NCBI GenBank assembly: GCA_963724705.1
Contig: CAVRVS010000007.1
Location: 372,001 to 436,000, forward strand
DNA: 64,000 bases
Reading direction: 5' to 3'
DNA from: DASQPR01 sp963724705
GTDB taxonomy: Bacteria > Actinomycetota > Actinomycetes > Mycobacteriales > Micromonosporaceae
Shown here: positions 1 to 9,838 of the stretch, one piece after another
Layout: each line of letters starts with the position of its first letter
Position numbering within the stretch: position 1 is the first letter of the stretch
Made by a program: the position numbers and the translations under genes
The notes under the pieces: model-generated
What the model was told of the DNA's origin: nothing
Seen by the model: only the letters and a program-made list of their open reading frames with translations
The model's database searches: none

Positions 1-21
1 GCGGGCGGATACGGTCGACGA

Positions 22-531
22 ATGACCACGCCAGTGCTGCTGATGATCGACGTACAGCGGAACATGCTCGAGCCGCCGACCCCGGTGCCCAATGCGACGG
101 CGGTCGGCACCGCCATCGCCGGCGTCCTGGCCGCGGCCCACGATGCCGGGGCGAGGGTGATCCACGTGCGCAACAACGGCAGCGACGGCGATCCGGACGA
201 GCCGGGCACCGACGGATGGCAGCTGATCCATCCGGTGCGTGCCGGCGAGCCGGTTGTGGATAAGACGACACCGGATTCGTTCGTCGGCACCGACCTCGCC
301 GATGTCGTGCCCGACCGTGCGCCGATCGTCGTCGTCGGGATGCAGAGTGATTACTGCGTGCGAGCAACAACGTTGGCCGCGTTGGAGCGCGACCATCCCG
401 TCACCGTGGTCAGCGGCGCTCACGCGACGTACGACGATGACAAGCCGGCCGCCGACATCTCAAAGGACATCGAGGACCAGTTGCGCGCCGCCGGCGCGAC
501 GATCGGTTCGGTCGACGACAAGCTGTTCTGA
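22..531 (+). CDS. isochorismatase-family cysteine hydrolase
   Basis: This 169-residue single-domain protein has the fold of isochorismatase/nicotinamidase-type hydrolases, which cleave amide or vinyl-ether bonds with a Cys-Asp-Lys triad. The triad is visible as D10 in LMIDVQ, K81 in VVDKTTPDSF and C112 in GMQSDYCVRAT. The length is typical of the small stand-alone members. It starts only 21 bases into the window, so its upstream context is missing. The next gene, asd, is convergent and unrelated. The exact substrate (nicotinamide, isochorismate, N-carbamoyl compounds) cannot be told. Family assignment is confident; the function is general only. Confidence 0.9.
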   Translation: MTTPVLLMIDVQRNMLEPPTPVPNATAVGTAIAGVLAAAHDAGARVIHVRNNGSDGDPDEPGTDGWQLIHPVRAGEPVVDKTTPDSFVGTDLADVVPDRAPIVVVGMQSDYCVRATTLAALERDHPVTVVSGAHATYDDDKPAADISKDIEDQLRAAGATIGSVDDKLF

Positions 532-601
532 GCCGGCATTCCGAGCCGGCATGTCCGGCCCTGGCGAGGGCTCAGACGTTCGCCGGCTCGGGTTCTTCGA
601 C

Positions 602-640
602 GGCTCAGCTTCGAGGGCTCAGCTTCGACGGCTCAGCTCT
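602..640. repeat. short tandem repeat at the asd 3' end
   Basis: Three imperfect copies of a 14-base unit (GGCTCAGCTTCGA plus G or C) lie in tandem between the convergent hydrolase and asd genes. The last copy contains the asd stop codon. No function is evident. Confidence 0.6.
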
Positions 641-1694
641 TGACGAGTTCCATCGACAGCAATTCGGCGATCTGCGCCGTGTTCAGGGCAGCACCTTTAC
701 GGAGGTTGTCGCCGGTCACGAAGAGATCCAGGGCGCGGGGGTCGTCGGTCGACCGCCGGATCCGGCCGACCCAACTCGGGTCGGTGCCGACCGCGTCGAT
801 CGGCATCGGGAATTCGCCGGCCGCCGGGTCATCGACGAGGATCACTCCGGGCGCGTGCCGAAGTGCCTCGCGAGCCCCCTCCGCGTCGACCTCGGAGCCG
901 AACACGGCGTGTACGGCGACCGAGTGCCCGGTCACCACCGGCACGCGTACGCACGTCGCCGACACCTTCAGATCCGGCAGCCCGAGAATCTTGCGCGACT
1001 CGTTGCGCATCTTCATCTCCTCGGACGACCAGCCACCATCGCGCAGCGAGCCGGCCCACGGCACGACATTGAGCGCGAGCGGTGCCGGGAACGGTCCGAG
1101 ATCGTCGCCGACCGCCTGCCGTACGTTGCCCGAGCGCGAGCCGAGGTTGGGTTGGCCGGCGACCTTGTCGAGCTGACTGAGCAGCGTGTCGACGCCGACC
1201 TTTCCAGCGCCCGAAACCGCCTGGTAGGAAGCGAGGACCAGCTCGCGAAGGCCGTATTCGCGATGCAGCGGCGCGATCGCGACGATCATCGTCAGCGTCG
1301 TGCAGTTCGCGTTCGCGATGATGCCCTTCGGCCGGTTGCGAACCTGCTCCGGGTTGATCTCGGGCACCACAAGCGGCACGTCCGGGTCCATCCGGAACGC
1401 GCCGGAGTTGTCGACCGCGACCGCGCCGTGGGCGGCGGCGATCGGCGCCCACTCGGCCGAGAGTTCGTCGGGAACGTCGAACATTGCCACATCCACGCCG
1501 TCGAACGCCTCCGGCGTCAGGGCCTGAACCGTCAACTCGTCGCCACGCACCACGATCGTCTTGCCGGCCGATTTTGCCGATGCGATCAGGCGAATCTCGC
1601 CCCACACGTTCTTGCGCGAACTGAGCAGCTCGCACATCACCGTGCCGACCGCACCCGTGGCTCCCACGACCGCGAGCGTTGGCAGTTCAGACAT
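633..1694 (-). CDS. asd: aspartate-semialdehyde dehydrogenase
   Basis: Asd reduces 4-aspartyl phosphate to aspartate-4-semialdehyde with NADPH. This is the second step of the pathway to lysine, threonine, methionine and diaminopimelate. The 353-residue protein has the N-terminal nucleotide-binding loop GATGAVG (residues 11-17) and the catalytic cysteine C131 in NANCTT. The C-terminal half carries the family's dimerisation domain. I chose the ATG at 1694 because AAGGAAGG sits about ten bases upstream; the frame extends upstream to 1760, but that stretch contains the ribosome binding site. It lies 119 bases downstream of lysC on the same strand, so the two are probably co-transcribed. The frame is intact. 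Confidence 0.97.
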   Translation of the reverse strand: MSELPTLAVVGATGAVGTVMCELLSSRKNVWGEIRLIASAKSAGKTIVVRGDELTVQALTPEAFDGVDVAMFDVPDELSAEWAPIAAAHGAVAVDNSGAFRMDPDVPLVVPEINPEQVRNRPKGIIANANCTTLTMIVAIAPLHREYGLRELVLASYQAVSGAGKVGVDTLLSQLDKVAGQPNLGSRSGNVRQAVGDDLGPFPAPLALNVVPWAGSLRDGGWSSEEMKMRNESRKILGLPDLKVSATCVRVPVVTGHSVAVHAVFGSEVDAEGAREALRHAPGVILVDDPAAGEFPMPIDAVGTDPSWVGRIRRSTDDPRALDLFVTGDNLRKGAALNTAQIAELLSMELVKS

Positions 1695-1813
1695 GCCTCG
1701 ACCTTCCTTCGTCGCCGCTGATATCGCGGCTGTCGCCACCACGCTGTTGCCGCGCGGCATCTTGGTTGACCGTGCCCGACCGCGGCCACTCGCCCAAGGT
1801 CGTACGGCGTCGA

Positions 1814-3079
1814 TCAGCGGCCGGTCCCGCCGTAGACCACCGCCTCCTCGTCGCTGCCGAGTCCAAAAGCAGCATGAACCGCCCGAACCGCAGAGTCCAG
1901 GTCGCTGTCCCGGCAGACGACCGACACCCGGATCTCCGAGGTCGAAATCATTTCGATGTTGACCCCCGCTTCGGCCAGCGCGCCGAAGAACTTGGCCGCG
2001 ACGCCGGGGTGCGACCGCATGCCGGCGCCGACCAGGGACAGCTTGCCGATGTGGTCATCGAACAACAGCGTCTTGAAGCCGAGCTTGTCCTGCACCTTGT
2101 TGAGCGCCGCCATCGCCGCTGGGCCGTCGCTGATCGGCAAGGTGAACGAGATGTCCGCGCGGCCGGAGCCCTCGGTCGACACGTTCTGCACGATCATGTC
2201 GAGGTTCGTCTCGGCCGCCGCGACGGTCTCGAACAGCAGCGCCGCCTCGCCGGGCTCGTCCGGCACGCCGACGACGGTGATCTTGGCCTCGCTGCGATCG
2301 TGCGCGACGCCGGTGATGAGTGCTTGCTCCACGGAAAGATCCTCCATCGAACCGGTCACAATCGTGCCCGGCTTCTGCGAGTACGACGAACGAACGTGAA
2401 TGGGCAGGTTGAATCGGCGGGCGTACTCGACGCAGCGCAGCATGAGCACCTTGGCGCCACACGCCGCCAGTTCGAGCATTTCCTCGTAGGTGATCTGCTC
2501 GATACGTCGGGCGTTGGGCACGATGCGCGGATCGGCGGTGAACACGCCGTCGACATCGGTGTAGATCTCACAGATCTCGGCATTCAGTGCGGCGGCGACC
2601 GCGACCGCTGTCGTGTCGGATGCGCCACGGCCGAGTGTCGTGATGTCCTTGGTGTCCTGCGCAACGCCCTGGAAGCCGGCCACGATGACGATCGCGCCTT
2701 CGTCCAGAGCCGTACGCAGCCGTCCGGGGGTGACGTCGATGATGCGTGCATTGCCGTGCGCGGACGTTGTGATCACGCCGGCCTGCGATCCCGTGTACGA
2801 GCGGGCCTCGTACCCAAGGTTGTGGATCGCCATGGCGAGCAAGGCCATCGAGATGCGCTCGCCCGCCGTGAGCAACATGTCGAGTTCCCGGCCCGGCGGC
2901 AGCGGACTCACCTGATGCGCAAGATCGCGCAGCTCGTCCGTGGTGTCGCCCATCGCCGAGACGACCACGACCACGTCATGGCCGCTCTTGCGCGCTACGA
3001 CGATCCGTTCCGCGACCCGCTTGATCCGTTCGGCGTCCGCGACCGAGGAACCACCGTACTTTTGCACCACGACCGCCAC
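1814..3079 (-). CDS. lysC: aspartate kinase
   Basis: LysC phosphorylates aspartate to open the aspartate amino-acid pathway. The kinase domain starts with KYGGSSVAD near residue 7 and the C-terminal third holds paired ACT domains, the feedback-binding module. I chose the GTG at 3079 because a perfect AGGAGG lies upstream at normal spacing. Length is 421 residues, normal for the actinobacterial alpha subunit. An in-frame ATG at 2348, opening MEDLSVEQALITGVA just before the ACT domains, is where corynebacterial and Bacillus lysC genes start a separate regulatory beta subunit. An internal start is therefore plausible but has no strong Shine-Dalgarno sequence. It is followed by asd and divergent from the lipoprotein gene at 3204. 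Confidence 0.97.
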   Translation of the reverse strand: MAVVVQKYGGSSVADAERIKRVAERIVVARKSGHDVVVVVSAMGDTTDELRDLAHQVSPLPPGRELDMLLTAGERISMALLAMAIHNLGYEARSYTGSQAGVITTSAHGNARIIDVTPGRLRTALDEGAIVIVAGFQGVAQDTKDITTLGRGASDTTAVAVAAALNAEICEIYTDVDGVFTADPRIVPNARRIEQITYEEMLELAACGAKVLMLRCVEYARRFNLPIHVRSSYSQKPGTIVTGSMEDLSVEQALITGVAHDRSEAKITVVGVPDEPGEAALLFETVAAAETNLDMIVQNVSTEGSGRADISFTLPISDGPAAMAALNKVQDKLGFKTLLFDDHIGKLSLVGAGMRSHPGVAAKFFGALAEAGVNIEMISTSEIRVSVVCRDSDLDSAVRAVHAAFGLGSDEEAVVYGGTGR

Positions 3080-3203
3080 GGCCGAGCCTCCTGATGTTCG
3101 ACAGCTGGAGAAGCGCCGGCAGCCCTGCCGTACGAAAGCCGACATTCAGCGTACCGGTGCGGCGCTGCTGGCCGGAGCGTCGATCCCACGATCCGGCCGG
3201 GCG

Positions 3204-4124
3204 ATGGTCAACAATGGCTGGATGCCCCGCCGCCCCGCCGCCCGTGTGCTGCACCGATGCACTATCGCGCTGACGGTGCTCACCGCTGCCGTGACCCTAA
3301 CGGGTTGCGAGGCAGGTCACCCACCATCCCTGACCGATCCGACGCCGAGTTCCGCGATTCCGACCGGACCGGTCGATGCGGTTGGCCAGCTGGCCGGGCT
3401 CGCCGCCGCCGCACACGACCGGCGATACGTCGCCGCCTACACGCTCAGCGGCACCGCCACGTCGGGCCGCAGTCTGCTGACTTCGTTGGCGACCGACGGC
3501 ACCTGGCAGGTGGACATCGAGGGCGGCGCGCTCGGCGGCGGTGGCAACGTCGCGATCGTCGGTCTCAAGACCGGGACGTACCAGTGTCTGTTGAGTGGGC
3601 CGGCCACGACGGCGGCGACGCCGACGCCACCGCCGGCCGCTCCGCCCAGCCCCTCGGCGTCGGCAGGCGCCTCGGCGAAGCCGTCGACCTCGGCCTCGAG
3701 CTCCGCGTCGCCATCTCCGTCACCGACTCCGGTGCGCTATCCGGCGCCCGTCTGCGTCAAGGTCGCCGCCGCCGGCAAGGCGGTCCCGAAGAAGTACGAC
3801 CCGGTGTTCGAGCACATCTTCACCGATTGGCTCGCCGTCATGCTCGACCGTACGGCGCCGATCTCGGTCTTTCCGGCATCGCAATTGGCGCACTCCACCG
3901 GAGCCTGCTATTCGGTCGAGTCGAGTTCGGCGTCGCTCGCACCGGTGATCGACTCGGGCATCTTCTGTTTCACGCCGGACGGCACTCTGACCGCCGCCAA
4001 GATCGGGGCTGGGACGCTGACGATGTCCGGCCCCGCCGTCGCGGCGCCGCCGACGACAACGCTGCCGGCGCCGATCACCGCCGGGCCGGCTGCGCCGACC
4101 AAAGCGCCGGTGTCGACCCCGTAG
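3204..4124 (+). CDS. secreted lipoprotein of unknown function
   Basis: The N-terminus has basic residues, a hydrophobic stretch and the lipobox LTGC (Cys about residue 35), so the product should be exported and lipid-anchored. A Pro/Ser/Ala-rich low-complexity linker lies around residues 130-175, followed by a globular C-terminal part with Cys residues and an Ala/Pro/Thr-rich tail. The start is either the ATG at 3204 or the one at 3222; neither has a clear ribosome binding site. The gene is divergent from lysC. I do not recognise the family. The lipoprotein assignment is firm; the role is unknown. Confidence 0.7.
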   Translation: MVNNGWMPRRPAARVLHRCTIALTVLTAAVTLTGCEAGHPPSLTDPTPSSAIPTGPVDAVGQLAGLAAAAHDRRYVAAYTLSGTATSGRSLLTSLATDGTWQVDIEGGALGGGGNVAIVGLKTGTYQCLLSGPATTAATPTPPPAAPPSPSASAGASAKPSTSASSSASPSPSPTPVRYPAPVCVKVAAAGKAVPKKYDPVFEHIFTDWLAVMLDRTAPISVFPASQLAHSTGACYSVESSSASLAPVIDSGIFCFTPDGTLTAAKIGAGTLTMSGPAVAAPPTTTLPAPITAGPAAPTKAPVSTP

Positions 4125-4282
4125 GTCGTCCGGTCGCGCAGATCCCGCCTCGTGGTCTGCCCGGGCCGCGCATGTGCACGGGACTTGGCCGCCAAGCGGC
4201 GCGGCGAGCGCACATGTTCCGTCCAGCGCGCTCCCCGGCTCGGTCACATCGCGAGACGGAGAGTCCCAATCAGCGGGAGCCC

Positions 4283-4312
4283 TGGCCAAGTCGCGGCTCG
4301 ATCACGTAGCGT
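4283..4312 (+). promoter_or_regulatory. candidate promoter of the leuA leader
   Basis: TGGCCA (4283-4288) and TAGCGT (4307-4312) are separated by 18 bases and resemble a weak actinobacterial -35/-10 pair. The predicted start at about 4319-4322 falls on or just before the leader-peptide ATG, so that peptide may be translated from an almost leaderless transcript. Inferred from spacing and motif only. Confidence 0.35.
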
Positions 4313-4321
4313 TGAGCCGTT

Positions 4322-4405
4322 ATGTGGCAGGCGCTCCTCCTTCGCCGCCGCGACGAGGCCCCATCTGGGCGGCACCTCGTCGCGGTGTGTGTGCTGGCTG
4401 CCTGA
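4322..4405 (+). CDS. putative leucine leader peptide
   Basis: This is a 27-codon open frame, too short for ordinary gene calling, that reads MWQALLLRRRDEAPSGRHLV followed by AVCVLAA and a TGA stop. Codons 5-7 are CTC CTC CTT, three Leu codons in a row, placed immediately before the 5' arm of a perfect 11-base inverted repeat. That is the arrangement of a ribosome-stalling leader: charged Leu-tRNA shortage would hold the ribosome over the arm. It lies 256 bases upstream of leuA, the gene of the first committed step of leucine synthesis. There is no clear Shine-Dalgarno; a promoter just upstream would make it leaderless. I know of predicted structured leaders (called LEU elements) upstream of leuA in most Actinobacteria; matching this one to them is inference. 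Confidence 0.55.
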   Translation: MWQALLLRRRDEAPSGRHLVAVCVLAA

Positions 4406-4425
4406 GCCTTGCCTCGTCGTCGCGG
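4348..4425 (+). promoter_or_regulatory. candidate leucine-responsive attenuator upstream of leuA
   Basis: CCGCGACGAGG at 4348-4358 pairs perfectly with CCTCGTCGCGG at 4375-4385 around a 16-base loop. A second complement, CCTCGTCGTCGCGG at 4412-4425, differs only by three extra bases. The 5' arm can therefore form one of two mutually exclusive hairpins. It begins six bases after the triple Leu codons of the leader peptide, so a stalled ribosome would cover it. No T-run terminator follows, so control could be by Rho access or translation initiation. The sequence shows the pairing; the mechanism is inferred. Confidence 0.5.
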
Positions 4426-4661
4426 CTCCCCACTGGTGAGCCCGGCCGGAATTCCCGTCGATCCCGCACGACATCGTCGTCGTCCATCCGGGACCACCGC
4501 CTACGCCACATGACCGCACGAGATCGTTAGCAGGTAGCCATGTCTGTGAGAGCCGAACACGCCGCCACGAACGCCACCGAAGACACGCCACCACAACTGC
4601 CGCCGGACGTGCCAATGCCAATAATCAGGCGGACACCGATCCGGTCGTAACACGCGACTCC

Positions 4662-6396
4662 GTGGCCGTTATCCCGGCCGATCCGATCGCCCGACAACGA
4701 TCGAGCCGGATGCCGTATCAGCGCTACACGCCGTACCTGTCGGAGTTTGTCGTTGATCTTCCCGACCGGCAGTGGCCGTCGCGGCGCATGGAGCGCGCGC
4801 CTCGCTGGGGTGCCGTTGATCTCCGGGACGGCAACCAGGCGCTGATCGATCCGATGTCACCCGAACGCAAGCGCCGCATGTTCAACCTGCTCGTCGGGAT
4901 GGGCTACAAGGAGATCGAGGTCGGCTTCCCGGCCGCGAGCCAGACCGACTTCGACTTCATCCGCCAGCTGATCGAGCAGGATCTGATTCCCGAGGACGTC
5001 ACGATCCAGGTGCTGGTGCAGTGTCGCGAGTCGCTGATCGAGCGCACGTTCGAGTCCATCCGCGGCGCCCGGCGCGCGATCGTTCACTTCTACAATTCGA
5101 CGTCGATCCTGCAGCGCCGGGTCGTGTTCGGCCTCGACCGCGACGGCATCACCGATATCGCGACGCAGGGTGCCCGGCTGTGCATGAAGTACGCCGAGAT
5201 GATCACGCCGGACACCGAAATCTTCTACGAGTACTCGCCGGAGAGCTACACCGGCACCGAGCTGGACTACGCGCTCGAGGTCTGCTCGAAGGTCATCGAC
5301 GTGATCGACCCGACGCCGGACCGCCCGCTGATCATCAACCTGCCCGGCGACGGTCGAGATGGCGACCCCGAACGTGTACGCCGACTCGATCGAGTGGATG
5401 CACCGCAACCTGCCCCGCCGCGAGTCGGTCGTGCTGAGCCTGCACCCGCACAACGATCGCGGCACCGCGGTCGCCGCGGCCGAGCTGGGCGTGCTGGCCG
5501 GTGCCGACCGCGTCGAGGGCTGCCTGTTCGGCAACGGCGAGCGCACCGGCAACGTCGATCTGGTGACGCTCGGCCTGAACCTGTTCAGCCAGGGCATCGA
5601 CCCGCAGATCAACTTCATGCCGATCGACGAGATCCGGCGCACCGTCGAATACTGCAACCAGCTGCCGGTACACGAGCGGCACCCGTACGCCGGCGACCTC
5701 GTCTTCACCGCGTTCTCCGGCTCGCACCAGGATGCGATCAACAAGGGCTTTGACGCGCTGCACAAGGACGCCGCGGCGGCCGCGACCGAGGTCGACGAGT
5801 TCGCGTGGGCCGTGCCGTACCTGCCGGTCGATCCGAAGGACCTCGGCCGCAGCTACGAGGCGGTCATCCGGGTCAACTCGCAGTCCGGCAAGGGCGGCGT
5901 CGCCTACATCATGAAGACCGAGCACTCGCTGGATCTGCCGCGGCGGCTGCAGATCGAGTTCTCCGGCGTCGTGCAGCGCTACACCGACGGCGAGGGCGGC
6001 GAGGTCGACCCGCGCACGATGTGGAACATCTTCGCCCGGGAGTACCTCGTCGACCACCAGCCGTCGCCACGCGTCGTGATCGACACATATGCGACGGCCA
6101 CCGTCGACGGCAAGGTCGAGATCAATGCCACGGGTACGGTGAACGGCCAGCCGGCGACGTTGTCCGGCGTCGGCAACGGACCGATCGACGCGCTCAGCAA
6201 CGCATTGGCGAGCGTGGACGTGCGCGTCCGCGTGCTCGACTATGCCGAGCACGCGCTGTCGTCCGGTGGCGATGCGCAGGCCGCCGCGTACGTCGAGGCG
6301 GAGGTGGACGGCGAGGTGCGCTGGGGCATCGGTGTCGACCAGAACATCGTCACCGCGTCGCTGCGCGCCGTCGCGAGCGCGGTCAACCGCCGCTGA
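4662..6396 (+). CDS. leuA: 2-isopropylmalate synthase (frame interrupted once)
   Basis: LeuA condenses 2-oxoisovalerate with acetyl-CoA to 2-isopropylmalate, the first committed step of leucine synthesis. The actinobacterial type-2 pattern is clear: DLRDGNQALIDPMSPERKRRMF near the N-terminus (metal and substrate binding), the HPHNDRG metal-binding histidines, GNGERTGNV, and a C-terminal regulatory domain with GGDAQAAAYVEAEV. The reconstructed length is about 577 residues, normal for the family. The frame breaks near 5346, where CCCGGCGACGGTC reads as the family's LPATVEM once one G is removed; the rest continues from 5350 in the next frame. The start is the GTG at 4662 or the ATG at 4710; neither has a good ribosome binding site. 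A leucine leader lies upstream. I judge the shift a sequencing insertion. Confidence 0.93.
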
Positions 6397-6411
6397 CCCT
6401 CGCTGCTCGCA

Positions 6412-6461
6412 GATCTTGGTGCGATTCCGGTGCCTGCGGGCACCGGATTCGCACCAAGATC
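6412..6461. terminator. bidirectional hairpin between leuA and oppF
   Basis: A 23-base stem with one T-T mismatch pairs 6412-6434 with 6439-6461 around TGCG, between the convergent ends of leuA and oppF. There is no long T-run, which is common for actinobacterial terminators. The outer arm GATCTTGG/CCAAGATC recurs in another dyad at 18490. Confidence 0.75.
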
Positions 6462-6471
6462 GCGAAGACGG

Positions 6472-7575
<1,104 letters not shown>

Positions 7576-7589
7576 GGTTTCTCCTTCGT

Positions 7590-8735
7590 TCACGCAGGTG
7601 CTACCGGCTCGGCTGCTACAGGCTGGGCGCGATGACGTCGGTGAAGATCTGCCCGGCGTTCCGCCACCGGCAGGTGGCACGCCACCGGATGATCGCCGTC
7701 GCCGACGACGAGTTGTGGCTCGACGGTCATGCACGGGATCCCGTTCGTGCCGGCGAACGCGCATCGGGGGTGGAACGAGCAGCCGGACGGCAGGTTGATC
7801 AGGCTCGGCGGCGTGCCCTTGATCGGCAGGAGGCGCTCGCGAACCTCCCGGTCGAGGCGGGGCATCGAGCCGAGCAGGCCCCACGCGTACGGGTGCTCGG
7901 GCGCCCGGAACACCGTGCGGGCCGAACCGTATTCGACCGCCTTGCCGCCGTACATGACGAGGATGTCGTCGGCTAGCTCGGCCACCACGCCGAGATCGTG
8001 AGTGATCATGATGACGGCCGAGCCGAACTCGTTCTGCAGGTCACGGATCAGGTCGAGGATCTGCGCCTGCACGGTCACGTCGAGCGCCGTCGTCGGCTCG
8101 TCCGCGATGAGCAGGTCCGGGTTGCACACGAGCGCCATCGCGATCATCGCGCGCTGCCGCATGCCGCCGGAGAACTGGTGCGGGTAGTCGTCGATGCGCT
8201 TGTCCGGCTGCGGAATGCCGACGCGGTCGAGCATGTCGATGGCCCGCGCGCGCGCGGCCTTCTTGCTCACGTCGTTGTGCACCCGGTAGGCCTCGACGAT
8301 CTGGTGACCGATCTTGTAGAACGGGTGCATCGAGCTCAGCGGATCCTGGAAGATCATCGCCATCTTGTTGCCGCGGAGCTTGCGCACCTCGTCCGGCGGC
8401 GCGGAGATGAGCTCTTGCCCGTCCAAGTAGACCTTGCCGCCGACCCGCGCGCCGCCGCGGCCGCCGTGCAGACCGAGAATCCCGAGGCTGGTCACCGACT
8501 TTCCGGAGCCGGACTCGCCGACAATGCCGAGCGTCCGCCCGCGTTCCAGCGCGAACGACACGCCGTCGACCGCCTTGACCACACCGTCGTCGGTCGGGAA
8601 ATGTACCGACAGATCCCGCACGTCAAGGAACGCCGTCTGCTCCCGGTTGGCGGCCAGGTTGCGGTTGTCTGTCACGTCGGTCCATTCATCCGTACGGCCT
8701 GGATCCGTGCGGCTCGGATCGTTGCGGCGGCTCAT
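7590..8735 (-). CDS. oppD: oligopeptide ABC transporter ATP-binding protein OppD
   Basis: First ATPase subunit of the peptide importer, 381 residues. It has Walker A GESGSGKS, IFQDPLSSMHPF, the signature FSGGMRQRAMIAMAL, and Walker B LLIADEPTTALD followed by ITHDLGVV. The C-terminal extension carries four cysteines (GCSFHPRC, then C and C). Such a cluster in Mycobacterium tuberculosis OppD has been reported to bind an iron-sulfur centre, so a metal site here is a reasonable inference. The ATG at 8735 overlaps the oppB stop (ATGA), suggesting coupled translation. The last 25 residues are Arg/Ala-rich; a different frame would end in IFTDVIAPSL, so a base error near 7625 is possible. Confidence 0.93.
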   Translation of the reverse strand: MSRRNDPSRTDPGRTDEWTDVTDNRNLAANREQTAFLDVRDLSVHFPTDDGVVKAVDGVSFALERGRTLGIVGESGSGKSVTSLGILGLHGGRGGARVGGKVYLDGQELISAPPDEVRKLRGNKMAMIFQDPLSSMHPFYKIGHQIVEAYRVHNDVSKKAARARAIDMLDRVGIPQPDKRIDDYPHQFSGGMRQRAMIAMALVCNPDLLIADEPTTALDVTVQAQILDLIRDLQNEFGSAVIMITHDLGVVAELADDILVMYGGKAVEYGSARTVFRAPEHPYAWGLLGSMPRLDREVRERLLPIKGTPPSLINLPSGCSFHPRCAFAGTNGIPCMTVEPQLVVGDGDHPVACHLPVAERRADLHRRHRAQPVAAEPVAPA

Positions 8736-9745
8736 CCGATCCGTACCCGTGGGTCGACGACTGCGTACGCGAGGTCAACCAGCAGATTCGCGATCACGAC
8801 GAAGAACGCACCGAACAACGTGACGCCGAGGAGCTGCGGCAGGTCCTGGTTGGTCAGTGCGATGCGCGCGTAGAGGCCGAGGCCGGGCAGCGAGAACGTG
8901 CTCTCGGTGAGGATCGCGCCACCGAGCAGCAGTCCCACGTCGAGGCCGAAGATCGTGACGATCGGCGTCAGGGCGGATCGCAGGCCGTGCTTGATGACAA
9001 CGTCGCGTTCACGTAGCCCTTTCGCGCGGGCCGTGCGGATGTAGTCCTCGTTCATCGTCTCGAGCATGCCGGCGCGGGTGAGCCGCGCATAGCCGGCGGC
9101 GTAAAGGAATGCGAGCGTGATCCACGGCAGGATCAGGTCGTACGCCCATCTCGCCGGATTCTGCGTGAAAGGCGTGAACGTGCTCCCTGGCGCCGTCCAA
9201 TGCAGCGTGTACGAGAAGATGACCAGCGAGATCAGGCCGGTGAAGAAGATCGGCAGCGACACGCCGGCGAGCGCGGTGCCCATGGCCGCACGGTCGAAGA
9301 TGCTGCCCTTGCGCAACGCCGACAGCACACCGGTGGCGGTGCCGGCGATTAGCCAGATGATCGCTGCGCCGACCGCGAGCGACAGTGTCACCGGGAGCCG
9401 GTTGACGAGATCGGGCCAGACCGGGTTCTGGTTGATGAACGAGTAGCCGAAACACGGCGCCGGACAATGCACCGTCGTCGGACCGGTGTTGTAGTTCGAA
9501 CCGACGAACAGACCGCGCGCGAAGCGTCCGTACTGCACGTAAAGCGGCTCGGTGAAGCCGAGTTTGACCGCGATCGCATGGATCTCCGCGGCGTTTGCCG
9601 ATTTGCCGACGTAGCGCGACGCGAGGTCGTCCGCGGTCGCGCCACCAAGCCGCGGAACCAGGAAGAAGATTGCGAACGTCACGACGCTGACCACGAAGAG
9701 CATCAGCACTGCGCCGATGAGGCGACGAATGATGTATCGGATCAC
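8732..9745 (-). CDS. oppB: oligopeptide ABC transporter permease OppB
   Basis: Membrane subunit of the Opp/Dpp importer, 337 residues with about six transmembrane segments. It has the typical N-terminal MIRYIIRRLIGAVLMLFVVS and the cytoplasmic EAA-loop region (TRAGMLETMNEDYIRTARAK) that docks to the ATPases. The start is a GTG at 9745 with only a weak ribosome binding site. It overlaps oppD by four bases and is separated from oppA by a strong hairpin at 9758-9790, which may lower expression of the membrane and ATPase genes relative to the binding protein. Confidence 0.93.
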   Translation of the reverse strand: MIRYIIRRLIGAVLMLFVVSVVTFAIFFLVPRLGGATADDLASRYVGKSANAAEIHAIAVKLGFTEPLYVQYGRFARGLFVGSNYNTGPTTVHCPAPCFGYSFINQNPVWPDLVNRLPVTLSLAVGAAIIWLIAGTATGVLSALRKGSIFDRAAMGTALAGVSLPIFFTGLISLVIFSYTLHWTAPGSTFTPFTQNPARWAYDLILPWITLAFLYAAGYARLTRAGMLETMNEDYIRTARAKGLRERDVVIKHGLRSALTPIVTIFGLDVGLLLGGAILTESTFSLPGLGLYARIALTNQDLPQLLGVTLFGAFFVVIANLLVDLAYAVVDPRVRIG

Positions 9746-9757
9746 TGATTCGGCTCA

Positions 9758-9790
9758 GGTGGCCGACGGGCGTGACGCCCGTCGGCCACC
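9758..9790. terminator. intercistronic hairpin between oppA and oppB
   Basis: A perfect 15-base stem (9758-9772 with 9776-9790) around a three-base loop lies just upstream of the oppB start and downstream of oppA. In binding-protein operons such a structure commonly stabilises the upstream message or partly terminates, favouring excess binding protein. That role is inferred. Confidence 0.7.
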
Positions 9791-9838
9791 GTGCCTTCAC
9801 CTGCCTTCAGTATCTTCGCGCGGCAACTGACCTGGAGG

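Larger units (their letters stand above)
4125..4661 (+). other. 537-base leader region upstream of leuA
   Basis: No full-length gene is visible here. It contains the candidate promoter, leader peptide and alternative hairpins annotated separately. A 14-base direct repeat with one mismatch (CCGCACGA, C or G, ATCGT) occurs at 4464-4477 and 4514-4527. Each copy is a partial complement of the CCTCGTCGCGG arms of the leader hairpin. Confidence 0.6.

Noticed and set aside
855..1721. Long open frames antisense to asd, lysC, leuA, dnaX and argS
   Set aside because: They mirror strong coding genes in GC-rich DNA, have Arg-rich composition and lack ribosome binding sites or domains.
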